Assembly (NCBI GenBank): GCA_002415785.1
Contig: DIAJ01000033.1
Span: forward strand, 3,090 to 67,089
DNA: 64,000 nt
Direction: 5' to 3'
Source of the DNA: Flavobacteriales bacterium UBA5081
GTDB lineage: Bacteria > Bacteroidota > Bacteroidia > Flavobacteriales_E > Vicingaceae
The translations under genes were made by a program, and so were the position numbers. This document shows positions 44,264 to 53,322 of the stretch, one piece after another (position 1 is the stretch's first letter; every line of letters starts with the position of its first letter). The notes under the pieces were generated by a model. It saw only the letters and a program-made list of their open reading frames with translations, was not told where the DNA came from and made no database searches.

Positions 44264-44294
44264 GCAGCCGAGAAACAAATCGCTTCTCGGCTGC
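44264..44294 (-). terminator. Intercistronic hairpin inside the surface cluster
   Basis: GCAGCCGAGAA (44264-44274) and TTCTCGGCTGC (44284-44294) form a perfect 11-bp stem with a 9-base loop. On the minus strand it is followed by a TTATTTATTTT tract, so it may terminate part of the transcripts or protect the upstream mRNA end. Confidence 0.6.
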
Positions 44295-44303
44295 GAATTA
44301 AAA

Positions 44304-46481
44304 TTACTTCAACATTAATTTTGCAGAGTGAATCATATCTCCTTGATTCATCACTTTTACAATGTACATTCCACCTTCTAAACCACTAAGGTTAATAGAA
44401 GATAAATGCGTTGCTGTGCGTTGCTCAACAACTACTCTACCACTTAAGTCGATTACTTCAACTTCCAATTGATTGAACTCATAATTCTCATCCAATTGAA
44501 TCATTACTCTGTCTTGAGCAGGATTTGGATAAAGTCTCGTATTCACATCAGAAGTTCTAATGTCTTCAATTGATACTACAATGTTTCCAAAGTCTGCATT
44601 ATTTCTTGGAGTTAATTTGTAATCACCAAAAGCATAGAATAAAATACCTTCAACATAATCCATTGAAGTGGCAGTATCCACTTGAATTGGAGTTACATTT
44701 AAGTTTGATCCATAAGCTGCAGTATCACTAATGTAAGATACGTTTAATGAACCTTGTGCAGAACCTGCTTGAGCTCTCCCTGCTAAAATTCTAGCTGCTA
44801 CTGAAGCATTTTGTCCTGAACCTACAGAGTACTCTCCAAATCCTAAATCAGGGTTAGCTACCCAAACTTTGCCACCAACTGTTGGATTTTCATAACGCAA
44901 TAGCATACTCTCGTACTTCTCTAAATTGTTATTTGAAGGGAAAAAGTTAGCATCAGATGGATCAAGAACCACTGGAGAAACTATACCTGTATTAGAAGTA
45001 GCTACAACATTAGTTGCTGCAATTTGAGTAAAGCCATAGTTTTCTTCCACTACTCCGGTAACAGTAACTTCATCTCCTCTACTTAATCCAAAAATTGAAG
45101 TAGGTCCGCCGCTAACGTAAATTCCGGCATACTCTGTAGCATTTTCATCTTGAATATATAAGAAATCTAAGTCATTTGACTGAAATGAAGCAGTAACTAT
45201 TCCCGTTACAGATACCGTATCTCCTTCATAAGGAGAAGCATCACCACTCAGAAAGCTAGGAACCTCTTGTATATCTACAATTGAGAGACCATTTGCTCTT
45301 ACAGTATAAAACTCAACCGGAGTATTTGTGGTTAAACTACTGTCGTCTGTAGCAGAAATGTAATAACGAACTACAGAATCCAATGCAAAAGCTGGAATAG
45401 TAGCCGAATATAAAGAGCCGCTATTGGTCATTGAAACCGACTGGAACAAGCTAGTTGAAGCTGTTTGGTCAGCAGAGTAAAATAATGTAGCTGAACTAAC
45501 TGTTCCATCTAAGTCAACAATATCGGCACTTACAGTTACCGACTGGCTTGCATTAGGAACTAATGGGTTACGTTGAATATTTGTCACCTGTGGTGGAGGC
45601 GCTGCTTTGTCGAAATCCGTAGAAAAAACCGGGTTAATTTCATAACCTCCGGCAAATTGTGCAGTTGGATTTGCACAGCCATTCTCATCTTGGAATATCA
45701 CACCACGGATATAATTGTAAATTGTTCCGATAGCTGGTGGCGTAAATCTACCTATTGAGTCAGGAGAATTAGGGTTAACAGTTGATACGCTATCCATTAC
45801 CATAGGCAAAAAACGATCTGCAATCAATACTTGGTTTCCGTTTGCATCTGCTACAGTAAATTCACATCGACTGCCTCCTGAAAATATACTTACCGAAACT
45901 ACGGATACATTCTGTAACTCAACATAAGCTCCTTCCCATTGCTCACCTGTTGGTAAAACATTATTGCCATTATGATCTTGAATATCTCCTGCAGAAATAA
46001 CAACAGGAGTCGGCTGTTGCGGAGCACCTCCTACAATTGAAGCTGAGTTATTATTTAAAGGCTGAAGTTGAACCAAGCCGGCAAAATTAGTTATTACACC
46101 TGTTATTTCAATCTCCATTCCAGCTTTTAATGTAGGAACTAAAGACAATGGTTGCAATTGACTTCCTCCGTCGAAGGCGGCCATTACAACAATCTGTTTG
46201 AAAGGACCTTGTGCACCTCCATTAGAAGTATCCACCATACTAAAGAATGGACGATAACCACCTTGAACTGAACTTGAACTCACCTCTGATAGATCTCCAT
46301 CTGTTAACACAATTCCTCTAGTTGTTACTGTGTCTCCTAAATAAATATTAGTGTCTACACAATTTGCTAAGCTTGTTGAGTCAACAAACATTAAAGTGTT
46401 AATATCCACATAGGGATATGTTTGCGCTGACATAAAGCCGGCGGCAAAAATTCCGATTAAAGAGAGTAATAATTTTCTCAT
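44304..46481 (-). CDS. Secreted OB-fold protein with T9SS sorting domain (ExeM-like N-terminal part)
   Basis: A 725-residue exported protein: signal peptide (ending near MSAQ), several OB-fold-like modules (YLGDTVTTRGIVLTDGDLSE, AGMEIEITGVITNFAGLVQL, YEGDTVSVTGIVTASFQSND then DFLYIQDENATEYAGIYVSG, GDEVTVTGVVEENYGFTQIA) and an Ig-like module. The segment MDYVEGILFYAFGDYKLTPR comes before a T9SS type A domain (RLYPNPAQDR). In ExeM/NucH-type extracellular nucleases the same kind of OB modules and FGDYKL-like segment come right before an EEP nuclease domain, which is absent here but encoded two genes upstream. Confidence 0.84.
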   Translation of the reverse strand: MRKLLLSLIGIFAAGFMSAQTYPYVDINTLMFVDSTSLANCVDTNIYLGDTVTTRGIVLTDGDLSEVSSSSVQGGYRPFFSMVDTSNGGAQGPFKQIVVMAAFDGGSQLQPLSLVPTLKAGMEIEITGVITNFAGLVQLQPLNNNSASIVGGAPQQPTPVVISAGDIQDHNGNNVLPTGEQWEGAYVELQNVSVVSVSIFSGGSRCEFTVADANGNQVLIADRFLPMVMDSVSTVNPNSPDSIGRFTPPAIGTIYNYIRGVIFQDENGCANPTAQFAGGYEINPVFSTDFDKAAPPPQVTNIQRNPLVPNASQSVTVSADIVDLDGTVSSATLFYSADQTASTSLFQSVSMTNSGSLYSATIPAFALDSVVRYYISATDDSSLTTNTPVEFYTVRANGLSIVDIQEVPSFLSGDASPYEGDTVSVTGIVTASFQSNDLDFLYIQDENATEYAGIYVSGGPTSIFGLSRGDEVTVTGVVEENYGFTQIAATNVVATSNTGIVSPVVLDPSDANFFPSNNNLEKYESMLLRYENPTVGGKVWVANPDLGFGEYSVGSGQNASVAARILAGRAQAGSAQGSLNVSYISDTAAYGSNLNVTPIQVDTATSMDYVEGILFYAFGDYKLTPRNNADFGNIVVSIEDIRTSDVNTRLYPNPAQDRVMIQLDENYEFNQLEVEVIDLSGRVVVEQRTATHLSSINLSGLEGGMYIVKVMNQGDMIHSAKLMLK

Positions 46482-46561
46482 AATTTAAAGTTTAAAAGGG
46501 TTAAAGGGTTTATTTTAATTATTCAAAGTTTAGTTTTATACATTAAGTGTGTCTTAATTCA

Positions 46562-48682
46562 TTATTTCATAATCGTGAACTTTCCTTTTCTGCTTTCTCC
46601 GCTATCTAAATCCTCTACTACAAAAACGTATACTCCTCTACTAATGATTTGCGTGTACTTTGACAGCAAATCCCAAGCGTGTTCGCCTCCTGAAAAAGAC
46701 CTTTGACCTTCACCGGCAAAAGTGTCGAACCACCGAATATCATCTCCTTGGTATTTCTCATCGTGTTTAATTTCATCAATTAAATCTCCGGCAGGAGAGA
46801 AAATTCGAATAACACAACGTTTTGGCAAGTTGGCGAAAATGAGCTTTCTACTTTGTTCTTGAAAGTTACTTCTACCTTCCCATGATGCTCCAAAATAATA
46901 AGGGTTAGGATAGGCAAAAGGTTGATTCTTTTCAATGCTTTCATTAATCGGTGTGCCCGGGAATACTCTAAAGTTATTTCCCAATAGTGAAGATTCTAAA
47001 GGCTCTAAATTTTGCTCCTCATCTCCACGGTCAAAAGCTGAGACTGCCACTGCATACTGCCAGCCATTCAGCAATTGGTCGATTTGATAGTGATAACGAT
47101 ACACATTTGTGTCGCCCTCAAATGTTTTGGGCTCATCTAATCGAATGAAATCTAATCCGATCTCATTAGCGTAGCCATTATCCTTAATATCAAACTCATC
47201 TATGGCAACCAAATCATTCGTTAAGTTTCTATTTCCACTTACATCAAAACCCAATTTGGTCAAATAAATTCGGTAGCCTTCAAAGTCCATGGTTTGGGAT
47301 ATCGGATCCACTGAAAACTCTGCATTATCCGACCAATAGATATCAATTTTATTGTTTTCTGCAACTACTTTAGTTCTTGGAATATCCGGTGGTGAAGGTA
47401 AAATGAAACGCGTAATTTCTCCATTGCCATCTCGGTCTTCACCGGCATCCAACTGACCATTAAAATTGACATCTTCTCCATTGTATGCCGTTTGCGCTCT
47501 TTGAGCATTTGCTACTAATTGAGCTTTTTGAGCAGGCGTATTTGCAGTATTGTCATTTCCATCGTCAACTTTAGGAGCCAACACAAAAGCATAAGCTATT
47601 TTAATGGTATCTCCAGCAGAGAAATTTCTAAATGGCCCAACCGACACTAAATCCGAACGATTACCTGCTCGATTTAGCTGCTCTTGGAATGTGCCATTAC
47701 CACAAGCACCATTATCAACTGTCCAACACTCTTCATCTTCAATACCTCTACTTAAGCGCTGAAATTGTTGATTAGTTCCTGCTGGCTGCTGAAAAATCCC
47801 CGTTCCCGGATTATTAAACTGCCAAGCATTGTAGTTGGCTTCAAACATAGAATCTACATTCGGATGATGAAAACCAAACTTATCTTCTGCACCTAAAAAC
47901 TTTTGAGAAATATATGAATTAGTAAAGCCAACATCACCACTGTGGTCGTAGCAATAAGCCATTTGTAGAGAGTCGATGTACCCATTTCCACCTTTGTTGT
48001 AAAAAGCTGCTCCACCTGAACCCGGAGGGGTAACGTTAATGTTTCTGACAACTGTATTTGACCACAAGGCAAAATATACCGAGTCTAACACATTAGGATC
48101 ACTTTGGTTTCCAAGATTGATAATTTCCATGTCAACAAAAACGACAAAATCGCTAAACGCAAAATTGAAATTATAGGTTTTTAAGTTTACCTCAACATAA
48201 AGAGGCTGTTGATGATTAACGATGGGCGTGTTTGTTCCCGGAATAATTAAGTTTTTATCGGTAAAAGTGGCAACGTAATCTTGATGAGAAACTGCTTCAG
48301 GGGTAAAGAAAGGACTGTCTCTAAAAGAGGACCGCTCTACTAATCTGGAACCAACAGGAGCCGTAAACTCAAAACCAGAACCTCCGGTTTGATAACCTTG
48401 AGAAGCATCAACAGCAGCAGTAGAAACTAAAAAAGTTCCGTTTCTTTCAGCTCCAATCCAAATCCCGGATTCAAAAAGGTGCTCTACACCCGAACCAGCG
48501 GGATATTCACAAGATTCACGTGATGTTCCATCGCGATAACCGCGAAAAGCATTTCCAAAAGTTCCTAAATTAGTAACTGCCAAACGAACATTGGAAGCGG
48601 TAGTAACTTTCTCTTCAAATGAGCCCTGAGCCATAAGGCTAGTAGTCATTGTGAAGGCTAAAATATGTATCAAAAGCTTCAT
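46562..48682 (-). CDS. Secreted protein with FlgD-Ig-like C-terminal domain
   Basis: A 706-residue exported protein with signal peptide (MKLLIHILAFTMTTSLMAQG). The middle part has an EF-hand-like Asp-rich loop (DVNFNGQLDAGEDRDGNGEI, about 400-420) and a fibronectin-like module (PRTKVVAENNKIDIYWSDNA). The end (about 590-706: FAYPNPYYFG, RIFSPAGDLIDEIKHDEK, ISRGVYVFVVEDLDSGESRK) is a FlgD Ig-like domain, which in this phylum serves as a T9SS-type C-terminal signal. No enzyme motif is visible. It lies between the nuclease and OB-fold genes of the cluster. Confidence 0.82.
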   Translation of the reverse strand: MKLLIHILAFTMTTSLMAQGSFEEKVTTASNVRLAVTNLGTFGNAFRGYRDGTSRESCEYPAGSGVEHLFESGIWIGAERNGTFLVSTAAVDASQGYQTGGSGFEFTAPVGSRLVERSSFRDSPFFTPEAVSHQDYVATFTDKNLIIPGTNTPIVNHQQPLYVEVNLKTYNFNFAFSDFVVFVDMEIINLGNQSDPNVLDSVYFALWSNTVVRNINVTPPGSGGAAFYNKGGNGYIDSLQMAYCYDHSGDVGFTNSYISQKFLGAEDKFGFHHPNVDSMFEANYNAWQFNNPGTGIFQQPAGTNQQFQRLSRGIEDEECWTVDNGACGNGTFQEQLNRAGNRSDLVSVGPFRNFSAGDTIKIAYAFVLAPKVDDGNDNTANTPAQKAQLVANAQRAQTAYNGEDVNFNGQLDAGEDRDGNGEITRFILPSPPDIPRTKVVAENNKIDIYWSDNAEFSVDPISQTMDFEGYRIYLTKLGFDVSGNRNLTNDLVAIDEFDIKDNGYANEIGLDFIRLDEPKTFEGDTNVYRYHYQIDQLLNGWQYAVAVSAFDRGDEEQNLEPLESSLLGNNFRVFPGTPINESIEKNQPFAYPNPYYFGASWEGRSNFQEQSRKLIFANLPKRCVIRIFSPAGDLIDEIKHDEKYQGDDIRWFDTFAGEGQRSFSGGEHAWDLLSKYTQIISRGVYVFVVEDLDSGESRKGKFTIMK

Positions 48683-48829
48683 TAAGCGACGTATATTCAG
48701 ATAATTTTTTATGCTATCTTCTAAGCCCGCCGTTTATCAATCCCGATGAATCGAGATAGGTGCCTTGACTGTTGTTCAAATGTGCTGCAAATTTCTCAAT
48801 CGCAGCTCTTTTAAACACTTTTTTTAATG

Positions 48830-50149
48830 TTAATTCTTTATTAACTTTTCAACCCATTGTTTTCCATCTGCATGGCGAATATATAAAAAATATACGCCCA
48901 ATGGAAAACTCTCCATTTGAATTCTTACTTCTTGACTATTCAACTGATTTAACGCTAACATTTGTTGCCCGCTAGCGTTGTACACTTGAATATCACTAAT
49001 CTTAAAATAATCCTCTGCAAAATTAATTTTTAAAACCTCATTAACCGGATTATTATACCAATAATCAGTTTTCCTCTCACTTTTAGTTAATGAAGTAACA
49101 ACAGGAATTTCTACCTTAATATCTAAAGTCACCGGCAAGTGGTCACTCATCCCATAAAGTGCATTAATCACATTTGTAGGTGCGGAATTGTTAGTTGGTG
49201 AGGTAAGGCTACCGTTATAGCGCTGACCATCCTGCCCGACTGTCGTATATGTATTACTCAAATATTCAACTTTATCTGTATTATTCATCACTTCATCAGA
49301 AGCCAAAATAAAATCAAATCGATTATCCATCCCTCCTCCGGCAAAGCAACCTCCACTTGTATGTGTACTTTGTGTGTGAAGTATAGCATAAGGACTATTA
49401 CTCCAATTCCCGGCAATATTTACCGGATCGTAAAAACGCTGAGCAGGATTTACATAGTTCACTAAGTCTTGATAAGCCGGTTCAAAAGAATCATAGAGGT
49501 TTAAATCTCCGGCAAAAAAATAATTCCCACTTGCATTTATACTATCTAAATGAGCCATTACAGCTTCTGTTGCATCAGCTCGTTCCAGCTCATCTGCTGA
49601 ATTGCTTCCGGCCTTTAAATGTGCTGCAACTACATTAATAAAGGTCGTGTCATTATGACTGGCTAAAGTTGAATCTTTATAATACAAGCGATAAACATCA
49701 ATGTTTCTTACCAATTGCTGATTGCTTAAATCATGGGTAATAGCATATTGACTCACTAACTCTAATTTATCTTGATTAAAATAGAGCATATTGCCAATAC
49801 TCTGAAAAGAATTGGCAGAAGAATTGGCAAACCAGAAATTCCTACCATTTTTGTTAATTGCATTGTTCAACAAATTAAAAGGAGCAATGGTTTGAGTGGC
49901 GCTCATTTCACAAACTACTAAAAGATCAGGATTAACATAATCCATGATATCCTCCATGTAGCCATCTTTAGCATTGGGATTATTATTAGTATTGGTGCAA
50001 AAGGAAGTAGTTTCTCTATAATACATTAAATTGTAGCTCATCATACGAAGTGTGTCGTAAGATTGAGCGTTGAGATTATCTTGCGTAAGGGTAAGCAGGC
50101 TTAAACAAACTGATACTAAGACGTAAAAAAACTTCTTTCTTAACAACAT
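48830..50149 (-). CDS. Secreted endonuclease/exonuclease/phosphatase-family protein with T9SS domain
   Basis: A 439-residue exported enzyme of the EEP (DNase I-like) superfamily. Catalytic motifs: MMSYNLMYY (Asn40), LLVVCEMSA (metal-binding Glu81), VVAAHLKAG (His177), GDLNLYD (Asp215, Asn217) and SDHLPV (Asp336, His337). A signal peptide ends near LNAQ, and the last 75 residues form a T9SS type A domain (YWYNNPVNEVLKINF ... LGVYFLYIRH). Possible substrates are extracellular DNA, RNA or phosphoesters. It is the first gene of the seven-gene minus-strand cluster; 147 bases with a small hairpin separate it from the next gene. Confidence 0.88.
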   Translation of the reverse strand: MLLRKKFFYVLVSVCLSLLTLTQDNLNAQSYDTLRMMSYNLMYYRETTSFCTNTNNNPNAKDGYMEDIMDYVNPDLLVVCEMSATQTIAPFNLLNNAINKNGRNFWFANSSANSFQSIGNMLYFNQDKLELVSQYAITHDLSNQQLVRNIDVYRLYYKDSTLASHNDTTFINVVAAHLKAGSNSADELERADATEAVMAHLDSINASGNYFFAGDLNLYDSFEPAYQDLVNYVNPAQRFYDPVNIAGNWSNSPYAILHTQSTHTSGGCFAGGGMDNRFDFILASDEVMNNTDKVEYLSNTYTTVGQDGQRYNGSLTSPTNNSAPTNVINALYGMSDHLPVTLDIKVEIPVVTSLTKSERKTDYWYNNPVNEVLKINFAEDYFKISDIQVYNASGQQMLALNQLNSQEVRIQMESFPLGVYFLYIRHADGKQWVEKLIKN

Positions 50150-50262
50150 TAAATGTAGAACTTTGCTGCAAAGTTATTCTCTCTGTTTAGAATGAGTTGT
50201 TAATTTTAGAGCGATTGCTTTACTATTTCTCAACAGTTTGTTGATATCTACGCTAATTAACT

Positions 50263-51822
50263 ATGCAAAAAACATTTACACATACAATTCCAATCGCTGA
50301 AGAAGCTCAAATTAACGATTTAATAAAGTTAGCTTCAAGAAAACTGCGGGTTGAACCATCAGAAATTAAGGCTGTAAATGTGATTAAACGCTCTTTGGAT
50401 GCTCGAAAAAAGCCTATAAAAGTCAATTTAAAATTTCTTGCTTATATCAATGAAGAACCGGAAAAGCCTGTTTCTCCGTTTCCATTGCAAAATGTACAAA
50501 ATGCCAAAGAAGTACACATTATTGGTTTTGGTCCTGCTGGAATGTTTGCAGCAATCCAGCTAATTTCGCTTGGATTAAAACCTGTTATTTTTGAGAGAGG
50601 AAAAGACGTTCGTGCTAGAAGAAGAGATTTGGCAAAAATAAATAAAGAGCAAATCGTCAACCCTGAATCCAACTATTGTTTTGGCGAGGGAGGAGCTGGA
50701 ACTTACTCAGACGGAAAGCTTTACACCCGCTCTAAAAAGCGAGGAGATGTAGATGCCATTTTACAAAGTCTTGTAGAGTTTGGTGCTGACCCTAACATTA
50801 TGGTTGAAGCACATCCTCATATTGGCACCAATAAACTTCCAAAAATTATTGTCGCTTTGAGAGAAGCCATTATTCAACATGGTGGCGAAGTGCATTTTGA
50901 GCAAAAACTGACTGATATAACAATCAAGAACAATAAAGTTGAATCAATAGAGATAAACGAAAATAAGAAAGTAAATGTCGATCATTTAATCCTGGCAAGC
51001 GGACATTCGGCTAGAGATATTTTTGAGTTGCTGCACAAAAAAGGCATTGAAGTTGAAGCAAAACCATTTGCTTTAGGAGTAAGAGTGGAGCATCCTCAAA
51101 AGTTGATTGATCAAATACAATATCACGGAAAGGAAAGCGGAGAGCTATTACCACCTGCCGCTTATCGAATTGTAAAACAAGTTGATGGCAAAGGAGTATA
51201 TTCATTTTGCATGTGTCCCGGTGGAATCATTGCTCCTTGTGCAACAAGTCCCGCCGAAGTAGTTACCAACGGCTGGTCGCCTTCACGAAGGAACAACCCT
51301 TTTGCAAACTCCGGAATTGTTGTAAGCATTGAAAAAGAAGACTGGAAAGCCTACGAAAAATACGGTTCATTAGCGGCATTAAAGTTTCAATCAGATGTTG
51401 AAAAAAAAGCTTTTCAGTCAGTTAACAAAGGCTCAGAAGGGCAGCTAGCTCCAGCGCAGCGACTAGTTGATTTTGTGGAGGGTCGAGACTCAAAAGATTT
51501 ACCGAAATGTTCATACCAGCCCGGAGTTGTTTCTGCGCGATTAGATAAAATATTGCCGGCATTTGTCGCCAAGCGTTTGCGACAAGCTTTTCGATTATTC
51601 GGAAAAAGCATGAAAGGTTATCTAAGCAATGATGCCATAGTAGTTGGCGTAGAAAGTCGTACTTCTTCTCCGGTAAGTATCCCAAGAGATCGAGAACAAA
51701 TGCACCACATAAGAATTAGCAATTTATATCCAATTGGCGAAGGTGCAGGTTATGCCGGAGGAATTGTTTCTGCCGCAATTGATGGTGTGAAAGCAGCGAG
51801 AGTGATTGGAGAGAAAAGTTAA
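50263..51822 (+). CDS. FAD-dependent dehydrogenase (COG2509-like)
   Basis: A 519-residue cytosolic flavoprotein. An N-terminal region (about 1-80) resembles the helper domain of this family, followed by the dinucleotide motif HIIGFGPAGMFAAIQL, the loop YCFGEGGAGTYSDGKLYTR, LILASGHSARDIFELL and a C-terminal GEGAGYAGGIVSAAIDGVKA that closes the FAD site. The CMCPGG segment is also typical. Members are uncharacterised oxidoreductases found across bacteria. It is convergent with the phosphohexomutase gene, with a shared terminator between. Confidence 0.92.
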   Translation: MQKTFTHTIPIAEEAQINDLIKLASRKLRVEPSEIKAVNVIKRSLDARKKPIKVNLKFLAYINEEPEKPVSPFPLQNVQNAKEVHIIGFGPAGMFAAIQLISLGLKPVIFERGKDVRARRRDLAKINKEQIVNPESNYCFGEGGAGTYSDGKLYTRSKKRGDVDAILQSLVEFGADPNIMVEAHPHIGTNKLPKIIVALREAIIQHGGEVHFEQKLTDITIKNNKVESIEINENKKVNVDHLILASGHSARDIFELLHKKGIEVEAKPFALGVRVEHPQKLIDQIQYHGKESGELLPPAAYRIVKQVDGKGVYSFCMCPGGIIAPCATSPAEVVTNGWSPSRRNNPFANSGIVVSIEKEDWKAYEKYGSLAALKFQSDVEKKAFQSVNKGSEGQLAPAQRLVDFVEGRDSKDLPKCSYQPGVVSARLDKILPAFVAKRLRQAFRLFGKSMKGYLSNDAIVVGVESRTSSPVSIPRDREQMHHIRISNLYPIGEGAGYAGGIVSAAIDGVKAARVIGEKS

Positions 51823-51833
51823 CTCATAATCAA

Positions 51834-51859
51834 AAAAGCCCGCCGATTGGCGAGCTTTT
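51834..51859 (+). terminator. Terminator between the FAD dehydrogenase and phosphohexomutase genes
   Basis: AAAAGCCCGCC (51834-51844) pairs with GGCGAGCTTTT (51849-51859) around a GATT loop, with one C-A mismatch. A and T tracts on both sides suggest it works in both directions. Confidence 0.75.
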
Positions 51860-51879
51860 CATCTGTAATTTCTGTTATT

Positions 51880-53289
51880 CTATTTTTGTATCGTTTCGTG
51901 AACTGCCTTTAAAATCTTAAATGCCCCATCCGTATCTTTGGATTCAGCATAGGTTCTCAAAACGGGCTCTGTGCCTGAAGGACGAATCATCACCCATTCT
52001 TCATTGTCGAAATAGTATTTATAACCGTCAATGGTTTCTACACTTTTTACTTTGTAAGCCCCAAATGACTTGTACTTGTCGTCCTTGCAGTTTTGCATAA
52101 TTCTCAACTTATCGGCTTCTTTTAAATGTAAGTCGATACGTTCAAACTTAAACTCTCCCACATCTTTATACACTTCATCGATCAATTGCTCCAGGGTTTT
52201 ACCCGATCGCACCATATATTCCCAAATTGTCAAACCCATCCAAATTCCATCGCGCTCCGGAATGTGCCCCTTGATTGCAATTCCACCTGATTCTTCGCCA
52301 CCGAGCAACACATCTTCATTCACCATATAGCCGGCGATGTGCTTAAAGCCAATTTTCACTACTTCTACCTCTAAACCTAATTTTTCGCAAAGTTTTTTCA
52401 CTTTAGGTGAAACAGAAAATGCCAAAACCACTTTTCCGCTAAACTTTTTAACTTCCACCAAGTATTTAATCAGTAGTAAAATAATATGGTGAGAATCTAC
52501 AAACTCACCTTTGCTGTTATACAAACCAATGCGATCTGCATCTCCGTCAACTGCTAAACCGCAATCAATCGCTCCTTCCGACAGTCTGATTGTTTCAGAA
52601 AACTCCTGTAAATTTCTATGAATCGGCTCCGGCGCTTGACCATCAAAGCCGGGATTATGTTCGCCGTGAAGGTGAGTGATGTCCGGCAACAATCGTCGCA
52701 TAATATTTTGTCCTGCACCATACATTGAATCGAATGCAAAGTCAACCTTCGCATTTCTAATCGCATCAAGGTCAAAATTCGCTTCTACGTGCTTTAAGTA
52801 CATTTCTTCTAAATCAACGTACTCCAACATGCCTTTTTCCGCCAACTGTTTCAAGGAAATACTATCTAAATCAACATTGTTTTCATCGGGAATTAAGTCC
52901 TCTACTTCTTGCACTTGATCCGGCAATAAAGGTCCACCGAAGTTTCCCTTTAATTTATATCCATTATAAGATGGTGGGTTGTGAGAGGCAGTAATTACTA
53001 CTCCCAAAGAAGTTTTTAAATTCAATGCTCCAAGAGAAATCATTGGCGTAGTAACAAAGCCTTTTGCCAAATATACTTTCACTCCACTGTCGGCAAATAC
53101 CTTGGCAGTTGTTTCAGCAAACAACTCACCGGCAAAGCGACAGTCGTGACCGACAACCACTGATGGATTTTCAAAATTTGATTTAATCCAATTGGCGGTG
53201 CCAATGGTTACTCTAGCTACATTATCTACTGTATATTCCTTCGCTATGATGGCACGCCATCCGTCTGTTCCAAATTTAATTTTCGTCAT
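51880..53289 (-). CDS. Phosphoglucomutase/phosphomannomutase family protein
   Basis: A 469-residue alpha-D-phosphohexomutase. The phosphoserine Ser102 lies in VVITASHNPPSYNGYK, the magnesium loop is DGDADRIGLY, the sugar-binding loop is GEESGGIA and the phosphate-binding loop is RPSGTEPVLRTY; all four are intact. The ATG at 53289 puts KIKFGTDGWRAI at the N-terminus as in relatives, so the in-frame upstream ATG at 53322 is rejected. Whether glucose, mannose or glucosamine phosphate is preferred cannot be read from sequence by eye. It lies 33 bases after mltG. Confidence 0.93.
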   Translation of the reverse strand: MTKIKFGTDGWRAIIAKEYTVDNVARVTIGTANWIKSNFENPSVVVGHDCRFAGELFAETTAKVFADSGVKVYLAKGFVTTPMISLGALNLKTSLGVVITASHNPPSYNGYKLKGNFGGPLLPDQVQEVEDLIPDENNVDLDSISLKQLAEKGMLEYVDLEEMYLKHVEANFDLDAIRNAKVDFAFDSMYGAGQNIMRRLLPDITHLHGEHNPGFDGQAPEPIHRNLQEFSETIRLSEGAIDCGLAVDGDADRIGLYNSKGEFVDSHHIILLLIKYLVEVKKFSGKVVLAFSVSPKVKKLCEKLGLEVEVVKIGFKHIAGYMVNEDVLLGGEESGGIAIKGHIPERDGIWMGLTIWEYMVRSGKTLEQLIDEVYKDVGEFKFERIDLHLKEADKLRIMQNCKDDKYKSFGAYKVKSVETIDGYKYYFDNEEWVMIRPSGTEPVLRTYAESKDTDGAFKILKAVHETIQK

Positions 53290-53322
53290 AATTCGTTCGT
53301 TTAAAGCCGACAAATGTACCAT

